DNA of 64,000 bases, taken from the NCBI GenBank assembly GCA_003550325.1, contig QKWP01001915.1, positions 26,044 through 90,043 on the forward strand. The letters run 5' to 3'. This DNA comes from Gigaspora rosea. Its lineage: Eukaryota; Glomeromycota; Glomeromycetes; Diversisporales; Gigasporaceae. Within the stretch, counting starts at the first letter, position 1; the number at the start of each line of letters is the position of its first letter. Shown in pieces: positions 10,711 through 19,311 of this stretch. A program made the translations under genes and the position numbers. The notes under the pieces were generated by a model that saw nothing but the letters and a program-made list of their open reading frames with translations, was not told where the DNA came from and did no database searches.

Positions 10711-12295
10711 TAATTTTGACTTTTAAGTATTTTGTTAGTATTTGTTAGATACAAATTTTTTTTCATTATAAAATTTTTATATTAATAAAAACTTTCCAAA
10801 CGTGGTTATAATCAATAAAAATTTTTTCAATACACGAATATTAATAAAATATAAATTGTGTTAAAATGTTTATGCTGTATAAAGTTTTATATTAGTACAT
10901 CAATTGTTTTTCTGCCAATTACCAAACGTTTTTAAGAAAACTTTCTGGGGAAAACGCGTTGACTCTATATCAAATTTTCAATTGCCTATATAAATATTTT
11001 GTATAACAATTCTTGCTGCGTCTTATATGCAAATTCTTGGCGAAATTCTTAAGCAAATTACTTAAAACTAGTCACATCACACGCGTCGAAGCTTTTCAAA
11101 TGTATTCGAATTTCAAATAAACTTATGATAATCAAAGAAGTCGAAAAGTAATGTTTCGATTAATAAGTCGAAAAGTCAGATTTTTTCAAATTATACTATT
11201 CGAAATTTTGAAAATTTATAATTTTCTAGTAATTTTCTTAGAGCACGTTTAATAATTTTCGGAGCAAATGAACGTTAATTTTTGTTTACAAAAAAAATTT
11301 TATTCAAATTTTTTTCAAATATTATATAGATCTACCAAAGGTAAAAAAAAAAAAAAGAAAAAGAAAAAAAGACTCTTATCAGAATTTATTTGAGTGACTC
11401 AAGCACTCATTTTTCATCATTTAAGAGTAGAAAAATATTAAATGTAGGATAGGCGTAATGACATTATACCGATCATTATAGCAATCCATCCTCTAAATAT
11501 AGGACGGCCGTAATGAGCATTATACCGATATCTGTTACAGCAATCCATCCCACATAGAATGGAATGGCCAAAATGGCCATTCCTCTCTCAAAAGAAAAAA
11601 AAACATTAGTTAGTAATCATTCAAAAATAATAATAATAATAATAATAATAATATAGTTAAAATTCCTTTCCTTGAAAGAAAGAATTTTGGTGTTGCGGGC
11701 ATTTTTTCTTAATTTTTTAAAGAAAACGTGTTTTTATGCTATTTACTTTTGTTTATGTTTGTTGACATTGTTTTCGTTAACATAGATTATTTCTAGTTCT
11801 TGATTCGCTGACCGAAGAATCTTCAGAAATAATTGTATCTATACAAAAACTAAATGATTAATTTCTCTCTTTTACAAGTATTGCTATTTAATCATAAATC
11901 TTAAATTCTTACCTTGAGAAGAAATTAATTCAACCTCATTTAATTTCAAAGAGGACTGTTACGTCGAAATAGGAAAATTCTAAGAAAATATTCGACGACT
12001 TGAACAAGAGAATCAACAAAGTGTGAAGAGATTTTCATTGCAGAATTAAATGACCGAGGTAAAAGCCAAAACCTTGACTATTATTAATAAAATAATATAT
12101 TTACATTTTACATTGAAGAAGATGAGTATAATATGATGAGTTTTTTTTTTAAAAAAAAAAGTTATTTATTTTATTTTATTTTTGAGTCTCTATTCACTAT
12201 TATCACATTATAAAAATCATTAGCGAAGCTTAATTGGTTATAGACAAGATTTTTTCTAGTTTTTACATTATCAAATGATTTTTCTAATAAGTTAA
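10711..12295. other. Intergenic with simple repeats
   Basis: A purine-rich A/G run lies at 11341-11372. The stretch 11435-11550 holds two tandem 60-base units (AGGAYRGNCGTAATGA, CATTATACCGAT, GCAATCCATCC). A perfect 10-bp hairpin GGAATGGCCA/TGGCCATTCC with loop AAA lies at about 11561-11583. An (AAT)n microsatellite lies at about 11625-11653. No gene is seen. Confidence 0.55.
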
Positions 12296-12299
12296 AGAC

Positions 12300-13640
12300 T
12301 TGTAACCTAATGCACTGAGTTGTTTATGTGTGGGAATGCCAACTAATTTTTAAAGAAAAATCTACAATCACTAATAATATTACATTGATTAGAATCATGC
12401 GAGTTAAAGACTTGTAACCTAATGCACGAGTTGTTTGTGTGTATGAAATGCCAACTAAACTTTTTAAGGAAAATCTTCAAACACACCAATAATATTACAT
12501 TGCTTAGAATAATACGAATTAAAGACTTGTAACCTAATGCACGGAGTTGCTTGTGTGTGGGAATGCCAGCTAAATCTGTCAAAGATTTGTAACCTAATGC
12601 ACGGAGTTGTTTTGTGTGTGGGAATCCAACTAATTTTTTAAGGAAAATCTTGGTTAGAATCATACGAGTCAAAGACTTGTAACCTATTGCACGGAGTTGC
12701 TTGTGTGTGGGAATGCCAGCTAAATCTGTCAAAGATTTGTAACCTAATGCACGGAGTTGTTTGTGTGTGGGAATACCAACTAATTTTTTAAGGAAATATT
12801 TTTAGGGAAGATCTACAAAGACTTGTAACCTAATGCACGGAGTTTGTTTGTGTGTGGGAATGCCAACTAATTTTTTTAAGAAAAATCATATGAGTCAAAG
12901 ACTTGTAACCTAATGCACAGAGTTGTTTGTGTATGGAAATGCCAACTAATTTTTTTAAGGAAAATCTTCAAACACCAATAATATACATTGATTAGAACCA
13001 TACGAGTCAAAGACTTGTAACCTAATGCACATAGTTGTTTGTGTGTGGGAATGCCAACTAATTTATTAAGGAAAAATCTACAATTACTAATAATATTACA
13101 TTGATTAGAATCATGCGAGTTAAAGACTTGTAACCTAATGCACAGAGTTGTTTGTGTGTATGGAAATGCCAACTAAACTTTTTAAGGAAAATCTCAAACA
13201 CCAATAATATTACATTGATTAGAATCATACGAGTTAAAGACTTGTAACCTAATGCGCGGAGTTGCTTGTGTGTGGGAATGCCAGCTAAATCTGTCAAAGA
13301 TTTGTAACCTAATGCACGGAGTTGTTTTGTGTGTGGGAATTCCAACTAATTTTTTAAGGAAAATCTTGGTTAGAATCATACGAGTCAAAGACTTGTAACC
13401 TAATGCACATAGATCACCAATAATATTACATTGATTAGAATCATGTGAGTTAAAGACTTGTAACCTAATGCACGGAGTTGTTTGTGTGTATGGGAATGCC
13501 AACTAAATTTTTTAAGGAAAATCTTCAAACACCAATAATATTACATTGATTAGAATCATACGAGTTAAAGACTTGTAACCTAGCTAAATCTGTCAAAGAT
13601 TTGTAACCTAATGCACGGAGTTGTTTGTGTGTGGAGTGGC
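12300..13640. repeat. Satellite array, about 16 cores, 113-bp unit with shorter variants
   Basis: The core CTTGTAACCTAATGCACGG, followed by AGTTGTTTGTGTGTGGGAAT, is repeated about sixteen times. Spacing between cores is mostly about 113 bases, with interspersed intervals of about 59, 65, 80 and 90 bases. The 59-base pairs share GCCAGCTAAATCTGTCAAAG. Long minus-strand frames through the array repeat the peptide GIPTHKQLRALGYKSL. They shift frame from unit to unit, so I do not call a gene. Higher-order blocks (12520-12770 and 13230-13400) are nearly identical, which indicates duplication of multi-unit segments. Confidence 0.85.
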
Positions 13641-13727
13641 CTAGGTCAGTATTGTCACGTTACTATGTCCAAGCATCCAAAATGCTTGGACGTCCAAGAT
13701 TGTCCAAGGCATCCATAATTATTTTTT

Positions 13728-13762
13728 GTACTAAATTGTCACATAATGTGACAATTTAGTAC
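13728..13762. repeat. Perfect 35-bp palindrome
   Basis: Seventeen-base arms (GTACTAAATTGTCACAT and its complement) flank a single central A. It lies just beyond the satellite array, in a stretch that also has a smaller repeat, GCATCCAAAATGCTTGGACG. It may be the core of a miniature element or a fragile hairpin site. Confidence 0.8.
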
Positions 13763-14066
13763 TAAACGTATCGCATATTTTTATCATTGTTATAAATGAA
13801 ATTTTGCATATCTTATTAAATTTTATTTCCAATTATGTGGCCTAAAATTGTTACTATTTCTAATTGTCATCATAATTATATATATTTAGATTAACTTATA
13901 AAGGAAAATTACAATGAAAATTACCTTTAATAATGCTAAACTAAATCATAATTCCTGTAATTTACCTTTAAAAATGACTAAGCTAAAAGTCATAATTACT
14001 ATAAATATTTTTATAAGGGTAATGATTTTAAATTGATCAACATAATTTAATATTGGTCATATCATA

Positions 14067-14609
14067 TTAAATATTCATAATAATTTTAAATTCATTTATG
14101 ATAGGGGTAATATTCTTATCGGTAATAATTGATATCGGAAATTTTGCTCGTTCAAAGAAATCGTATCTAAAACTATTTAACTGTCTTGTTGCAGCAAGCA
14201 AATTTCTAGCAAATCTCATATTACGACTTTTCTTTCTTTTATTTTTGTAGAAGCTATATGGATTTGTGTCAATATCCCTAGAAAGCTTGGTTTTAGGTGT
14301 ATTTTTACTGTTCTCCATAGTTTTTGCATATTCAATGATTATGGCTTCGTCATCACTTCCGGGATTTTCCGACATTAAAATATCGATAAGAAATAATTCA
14401 GACAAAATAGGTTCAAAATACATGGAATGCTCCAAATATTCTGAAAGATTCATTCGATATTTTTTCCATAATTCAGGATCATTTGAATTCGGTAAGGAAG
14501 GTTTAGTCTTTACATAATATGATGGGTTTCGAATCCGTTCAATGAATTTTTTTTTCCAATCATCTTTTGATAAGGAAGGTTTTATATCGTCGGATTCGAT
14601 GTCACTCAT
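14067..14609 (-). CDS. Hypothetical 180-residue protein
   Basis: ATG at 14609, uninterrupted to 14067. It is charged and soluble with no signal or membrane span. The N-terminus (MSDIESDDIKPSLSKDDWKK) is acidic, then residues 20-60 are basic/aromatic (KKFIERIRNPSYYVKTKP, ELWKKYRMNLSEYLEH). A hydrophobic helix (ILSELFLIDILM) follows, and a strongly basic patch KNKRKKSRNMRFARN near residues 120-135 could bind nucleic acid or act as a nuclear signal. It is one of the longest intact single-exon frames in the window outside mobile DNA, so it is likely real. No family recognised. Confidence 0.6.
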   Translation of the reverse strand: MSDIESDDIKPSLSKDDWKKKFIERIRNPSYYVKTKPSLPNSNDPELWKKYRMNLSEYLEHSMYFEPILSELFLIDILMSENPGSDDEAIIIEYAKTMENSKNTPKTKLSRDIDTNPYSFYKNKRKKSRNMRFARNLLAATRQLNSFRYDFFERAKFPISIITDKNITPIINEFKIIMNI

Positions 14610-14720
14610 TATTAAGGTATGATTATTGTAAACATCGTAAATATTTTGTGTTTAAATATTATTCAATCTGTAAGTGGGCGAAACCTCTTAATAAATTTGG
14701 AAAGGATCAGAAACAAATAT

Positions 14721-14821
14721 GGGCGCTGTTCAATAGAAAAGGGAGAGATCTCCTTTTTAAATCTGGTCAATTTGACCAGAATTAAAAAGGAGATCTCTTC
14801 CTTATCTATTGAACAGCGCTT
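14721..14821. mobile_element. Foldback MITE, 101 bp
   Basis: Arms of about 48 bases (GCGCTGTTCAATAG, GAGATCTCCTTTTTAA, TGGTCAA) are near-perfect inverted repeats. ATAT lies on both sides (14717-14720 and 14822-14825), compatible with a TA-type target duplication. It is non-coding. The family might be Tc1/mariner-like, judged from the target only. Confidence 0.7.
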
Positions 14822-15245
14822 ATATGTAAATTAAAAATCATGTGACGCATACAAAGAGTCCTCAATAATTTTACTCCCAAATTTCGATCGGAAAGCGGAG
14901 TTAGATTAGCAAGCAAGTAATAGTAAAATTATCCCTGGGCATTTATTATTTAATGAGCGATTTAGTAAAATGTGTTTATGCAGTGAAACCTAGTATTCGA
15001 ATTTATTCCCGGGGCCATTTGATTTACATATATGAGATTCAAACAGTTTTCAGCCAAAATTAACCGTGATGCGGGCCAAAAACTGTTAGGATCGGCATCT
15101 CTACGACAAAGTTTTGGTGCTGACAGAAAATTTGAAAGAAATGATAAAACATCAGTATTGTGAACTACTACAAATATTTTATTGCAAAATTGTAAACAAT
15201 AACATCTGACAAAAATAATTCAAATACTAGTGCTTCTATTTGTCT
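14822..15245. other. Intergenic
   Basis: Nothing I can name. The stretch 14990-15135 has a more balanced composition (ATTCCCGGGGCCATTTGATT, CGTGATGCGGGCCAAAAACTG) and may be a fragment of an old element, but I see no ends. Confidence 0.4.
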
Positions 15246-15605
15246 TTAACATGGCACAAACCCATCATAATATGTATACCCGAATCCACGACTTTCAACC
15301 ATTATTACAGCAATAAAATCTTTTACTTTTTAATTGCAGATATATAAGGATCAGGTTGATCAACTTCAAAAGTTCCATGTATGATTGGCTCGTAAGGTTC
15401 AAGGAACAAAAAATATGAATGGTGAGATTTTTTTAATACTATAAAATTGGTTATAAATCAATGAGTTTGAATATAATTTCAACGGAAAGAGCAAATAAAA
15501 TATGCTTACTGATAAATAATTAAAAGTATTAAAACTCATAAAAGAAAAACTGTCCAATTCCACCGTCACAAATTTTTCTGTTTCTACAATTTGTATATTT
15601 ATCAA
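15246..15605 (-). pseudogene. HGTF-family gene, copy 1 (two exons, frameshifted)
   Basis: Minus-strand exon 1 reads ...VETEKFVTVELDSFSF. An intron at 15439-15509 (donor GTAAGC, acceptor TTTTATAG, 71 bp) joins in frame to exon 2: SYFLFLEPYEPIIHGTF then EVDQPDPYISAIKK and a stop. One base later in register the frame continues with IMVESRGFGY...DGFVPC and a stop at 15246. The same parts occur in order in the 36.5 kb copy (EPFEPVVHGTFGIDQP, SHGFGHPD, IPY-stop). No ATG is seen for exon 1, so the copy is partial. Function unknown; hydrophobic starts in the relatives suggest a secreted or membrane protein. Confidence 0.5.
15439..15509 (-). other. Spliceosomal intron, 71 bp
   Basis: On the minus strand it begins GTAAGC and ends ATTTTATAG. 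Removing it joins two coding segments in frame (NYLS-I-LKKSHHSYF), which supports the exon structure of the HGTF-family copy. Confidence 0.6.
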
Positions 15606-15763
15606 ATATTGACCGAAATTTTAAAACAATATATACAAATGTTTAATAAATTAAAAAGCCTATTTTGCAAAATATTAATACAGAAGATGTTCGAACTATT
15701 CAATACCATAATTTTATTCGCAGGAATACCAATTCAAGTTGGATAAATTGAAATTTTAATACG

Positions 15764-15850
15764 GCACAATCTCATCATAATCTGGATGTCCGAATCCTTT
15801 TATGTAAAAAGTGTATTGGTTAATGTTCCACCCTCAGGTCCGAGTTGGAT
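15764..15850 (-). pseudogene. HGTF-family fragment (C-terminus only)
   Basis: A short minus-strand frame ends in YIKGFGHPDYDEIVPY followed by a stop at about 15764. This is the family's C-terminal signature (FGHPD...VPY-stop). The flank toward 15610 contains TTTGCAAAATAGGCTTTT, which also follows the copy at 37179. This indicates that the copies were once tandem, with the 3' flank of one abutting the next. Confidence 0.5.
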
Positions 15851-16095
15851 TATTAAAATTCTGGCCCACATTACATATTGTTTACTAATTTCAGGCCGAA
15901 TTAACTTTTTAATTTTTCGTAGCGATTTCACTAGTAAAATTATGAGTAATTATGGCCTAATTTTTTATCGTTGCTCAGCCAATCAAAATCTATAATCTAT
16001 CGAAGATATCTTGAATTCAATGATTCCATAACATTCAAATGGAAAAGTTTTTTTAAGCAGGTGTATGTTTTGCACCAGTGCCGAAATATACACGT
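15851..16095. other. Intergenic flank of the composite hAT unit
   Basis: A plus-strand open frame here (to 15995) overlaps the HGTF remnant and is not credible. No other feature seen. Confidence 0.4.
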
Positions 16096-16309
16096 GACAT
16101 ATATAGAGGTCTAACTCGGTCAAAAAATAAGTATTCGAATATTCATTTGTTCAATTCTTTCAGTATTCGAATATTTATTCAAAATTTTTGAATGAATATT
16201 CGAATATTCATTGAATATTCATTGAATATTAAATATAGAAAAAATATATACATGTAGCCGGTTACACAGATCGACACATGCATATAAGTATGTACTTTTT
16301 TTTTTGGTC

Positions 16310-16850
16310 ATTGCTGGTATCATCTTTCGGTCGTAGTTGGTGTCGTCATTACTAGTGCTCTTTGGTTGTTGTTGGTGTCAATGTTACTGGTGCTTTGGTC
16401 GTCGTTACTGGTGCCTTTTGGTGTCACTGGTAACGTCGTTACTGGTGCTCTTTGGCCGTCGTTGGTGTCGTCGTTGTTTGTGGTGTGTTCTTTTTAATGG
16501 GGCGGTGTGGCCATTTCGCCGGTGTCGTCAGTGATTTGTTCGTTTTTGCTGGTGCCGTTTTGTCATTTGCTGTATCTTTGTTTCATCATTTTACTGGTGT
16601 CGTTGGTGATTTGTTCGGTTTTGCTGGTGCCGTTTCATTTTTTACTAGTATCGTCGGTGATTTTTTTCTTCATTTGCTGGTCTTTTTTCGTTGTTTTACT
16701 GACATCGTCGTTTGCTGTGTCTTTGTTTCGTCATTTCACCGGTGTTGCCATTTACTTAAATCGTCCACTGCATTTCGGTTTCGTTTCGTCGCTTATTCTT
16801 CGATTTTTTGTTGTTTCGCGTTTGGTGGTGGTTCTTGTTTTTAGCAGGTA
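16310..16850. repeat. G/T-rich strand-biased degenerate repeat
   Basis: The plus strand is very poor in A and rich in G and T, with variants of GTTACTGGTGCY and GGTGTCGTYG repeated many times. Read on the minus strand it gives interrupted Thr/Pro/Lys-rich peptides (KTAPAKTNKS, SPTTPVK). This may be a decayed low-complexity coding repeat or simply an expanded minisatellite. The plus-strand frames of 65-130 codons are products of the bias, and I do not call them genes. Confidence 0.6.
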
Positions 16851-16892
16851 AAGTTTGGAGGTAGTAAGTTTGAGGCTAGGGTTAGGTATCCC

Positions 16893-17880
16893 TTAATCCG
16901 TATTCGGGGCAAATTTGCCCCGATTTTCAGATTCCCGGCAGATATCTCACGCTACCATTAAAATTTACTAAATGTACCCCCCATGTTTGTGGCACAATGC
17001 ACACAAACATAACCGCTACACCAATATTTATGTATCTTTGCCGCAAATAAAAAATAATAAGGTTCAATAAACTTCTAAAATGTTCTTTAATGTAAAAGAT
17101 CGATGCTTTTAATTTTCACATTTTTTTTTTTTTTTAAAAAAAAAACCCCGCTTATACTATGGCCGATAGTGATAGTAGTACTAATAATGACACTTCTAAT
17201 AATGAGTACGATGATGCCGCTGATGATTCTTCTTCTGATTTGCAATATTTTACCTTTGAGCATAATAATCATGGAGAGACAAGAATTAATTACACAATAG
17301 ATTATGAAGATTTATTTATCGCAAAGTTACAAATACAAAGATTGCAAGCAAAGACTTCCGAATTGCTCTTGTATGGGATTTAATTCAAGAAGCTATAGAT
17401 AATGAAAGTAGTAGCAATAGAATAACTCGGGGTCAATTAAAACAAAAAAAAGCTTCATTAAAATCACCACTAAAAAATAAAAGAATTGCACATGTTACTA
17501 AAAATTTTAACCTACCCATAAATCGACTTTCTCCAGGGAATCATCTAGTAGAATGGCGTAGAAAAAGAGAATCATGTCTATATTGTCGTTATTTAAAAAA
17601 AAAAAATGACCAAGGTAAAAAAAAAAAAAAAAATTGTGCAATTTCCCAAACTCAATTTTGGTGCATTAAATGTAACGTACCTCTTTGTTGCTCTATAGTA
17701 AGACCTAATTGTTTTAAAGATTTTCATAGTAAACAATGAATAAATTTATTAAATATATATTTTTTAATGTTTTTTACTGATTTTGGAATCGATTTATAAT
17801 ATATTAATTATACTTAAATGATGTAAAAATGATATTAAAAAATTCGGGGCAAATTTGCCCCTATTTTGCATACGGATTAA
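16893..17880 (+). mobile_element. piggyBac-like deletion derivative, about 0.98 kb
   Basis: TTAA, the piggyBac target, lies at both ends (16893-16896 and 17877-17880). Inside each TTAA is the inverted end TCCGTAT, and 4-20 bases further in is the palindrome-like GGGGCAAATTTGCCCC. Outside each TTAA the flanks are also inverted (TATCCC / GGGATA), so the exact end is slightly uncertain. The interior retains the beginning and end of a piggyBac transposase gene but not the catalytic middle. It is inserted beside telomere-like repeats within element A. Confidence 0.7.
17159..17739 (+). pseudogene. piggyBac transposase remnant (N-terminus plus C-terminal zinc motif)
   Basis: An ATG at 17159 opens an acidic Ser/Asp/Asn-rich start (MADSDSSTNNDTSNNEYDD), usual for piggyBac proteins, ending at 17383. 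In the next frame follow SKDFRIALVWDLIQEAI and then a C-terminal cysteine/histidine motif: ESCLYCRYL, WCIKCNVPLCC, NCFKDFHS, with a stop at 17739. The CxxC...CxxCxxPLC...CFxxFH pattern is the typical piggyBac C-terminal zinc-binding domain. The region with the catalytic aspartates is missing, so the protein cannot be active. Runs of A at 17594-17632 may add sequencing uncertainty. Confidence 0.7.
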
Positions 17881-18015
17881 GGGATAGCGGTTAGATAGGG
17901 TTAGGGTATAGTAATAGGGTATTAGCGGTTAGATAGGGTTAGGATATAGAGTATAGCGGTTAGGTATAGGGTATAGCGGTTAGATAGGGTTAGGGTATAA
18001 GATATAGTGGTTAGA
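17881..18015. repeat. Telomere-like degenerate repeat (TTAGGG words)
   Basis: The stretch is built of GGTTAGATAGGGTTAGGG-like units mixed with GGTATAGCGGTTAG. A related word, GCTAGGGTTAGG, lies on the other side of the piggyBac derivative (16875-16886), so the element interrupted this array. TTAGGG is the usual fungal telomere repeat; here it is interstitial and degenerate. Confidence 0.65.
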
Positions 18016-18166
18016 TAAATGTATGTTACGCAATAGTAAAAAAATAAAAAAAAAAACTTTCATATTACCGTATTATATAATTAATAAAATTGATTTTACT
18101 TTATTATTTTCCAATAAAGTTAATAAAAAAATTAAAAATTCGAATATTCATCGAGTCAGACCTCTA

Positions 18167-18495
18167 ATTCAAGAATATTCCAATGATTGAATGCTATTGA
18201 ATGTTCAACAACGAATATTTGAATATTCAACGAATATTCAACGAATATTCATTGAATATTCAACGAATATTCATTAAATATTCAACGAATATTCATTGAA
18301 TATTCAACGAATATTCAATGAATATTCGAATATTCAACGAATATTCAATGAATATTTAACGAATATTCAATGAATATTCGTTGAATATTCATTGAATATT
18401 CGTTGAATATTCATTGAATATTCGAATATTCAATGAATATTCAATGAATATTTAACGAATATTCAATGAATATTCAATGAATATTCAATGAATGT
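18167..18495. repeat. Array of GAATATTC palindromes
   Basis: More than twenty overlapping words of the form GAATATTCAACGAATATTCA or GAATATTCATTGAATATTC lie directly beyond the right end of element A. They resemble the subterminal repeats of the TAGAGGTCTGACTCG family, which suggests expansion of an element end by slippage or unequal exchange. The tail, TTTTTTGTGGCTTGGGTT, has a weak match inside element B at 24455-24480. Confidence 0.75.
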
Positions 18496-18499
18496 TTTT

Positions 18500-19085
18500 T
18501 GTGGCTTGGGTTCAAACGAAAAATTTTCTTTCGATATTACTAACGATCGCTAACACTAAAGATATAAAGATCTACAATGGTAAGATTTTCTTTCTTGTAT
18601 TCTTTAATAATAACTAATCACCCTGTCACTAGATTGCAGCTTTTTTTTTTTTTTTTACGTATTATTGCCTTAGAATCTTTATGATTTCTAAATTAAATAC
18701 CGTATCGCAGGTTAGATCTCTTTATAATACCCTCGCATAAAATATAAGAATGCAAATCGTAGGATGTTCATTAATTTTAAGTATATTTTTTCAAAGTTAG
18801 AAACTACCTTCAACAAATGAAAGCGCGTATGCACTTGAAAATTTTCTTGACCGTAACAAGGATTCTCAACTGCATAATATACCTGGTAACTACTGAACTA
18901 TAAGTTTTCTGTATTTTGCAGGTCTTTTGATCAGTATAATGTTCAAGTTAAAGGATTTAAATTAACATATGACACTGGAATTAATATTTTATTTTTATAC
19001 CAAAGGTTTCGTTAACAATACCAGAGATCTTTATCATTCAAGTATAAAATGAATTTATTTATTTTGATAGAATTTATTTAATATA
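18500..19085. other. Non-coding stretch inside the composite unit
   Basis: A poly-T run lies at 18641-18656. No gene or repeat boundary is recognised before the miniature element at 19086. Confidence 0.4.
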
Positions 19086-19240
19086 CAGTCTACTCTCGCT
19101 ATAACGTAAAGAAATTCTGTCCGTTATAATAAATATCTGCTATGGCGTTATATAGTATAATAATAAAAATTTTAAATTGTTCTAGAGAATGACTCCGTTA
19201 TAACGAGATATAACGAGCCCATTATAACGATGGTAGACTA
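19086..19240. mobile_element. pogo/Tc1-type MITE, 155 bp
   Basis: The ends are CAGTCTACTCTCGCTATAAC and, inverted, TAGTCTACCATCGTTATAA. TA flanks both sides, which is the Tc1/mariner/pogo target. The interior repeats CGTTATAACGAGATATAACGA-like words. It is non-coding. The terminal sequence style (CAGTNTACYCTCGCTATAACG) is typical of pogo-like elements. Confidence 0.7.
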
Positions 19241-19311
19241 TATTTAAAAATGCAATTCCCAACTAGAATTTTATTTCGATTTGAACCTGCTCATCTATAG
19301 CACAAAACGAT

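Larger units (their letters stand above)
16104..18166. mobile_element. Non-autonomous hAT element A, 2.06 kb
   Basis: Terminal sequence TAGAGGTCTRACTCG at both ends in inverted orientation, with subterminal GAATATTC words on the left side (16137-16240). It carries a G/T-rich stretch (16310-16850), a nested piggyBac derivative (16893-17880) and telomere-like repeats (17881-18015). The right flank (ATTCAAGA) does not repeat the left flank, which instead matches the flank beyond element B. It has no hAT coding sequence of its own. Confidence 0.65.

Noticed and set aside
12343-13502. Four minus-strand open frames of 95-129 codons
   Set aside because: They lie entirely in the satellite array, overlap one another in different registers and repeat the same peptide. 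They are explained by the repeat.
14266-14834. Plus-strand frames opposite and upstream of the 180-residue gene
   Set aside because: One is antisense to the longer intact frame. The others run through the foldback element at 14721-14821.
16337-16851. Plus-strand frames of 65-130 codons rich in Val, Phe and Cys
   Set aside because: They follow from the G/T-rich skew of the region, which lacks stop-forming A. There is no domain and no start context.
18167-18495. Possible CRISPR-like array of regular palindromes
   Set aside because: The words are contiguous with no unique spacers of constant length, in a eukaryotic transposon context.
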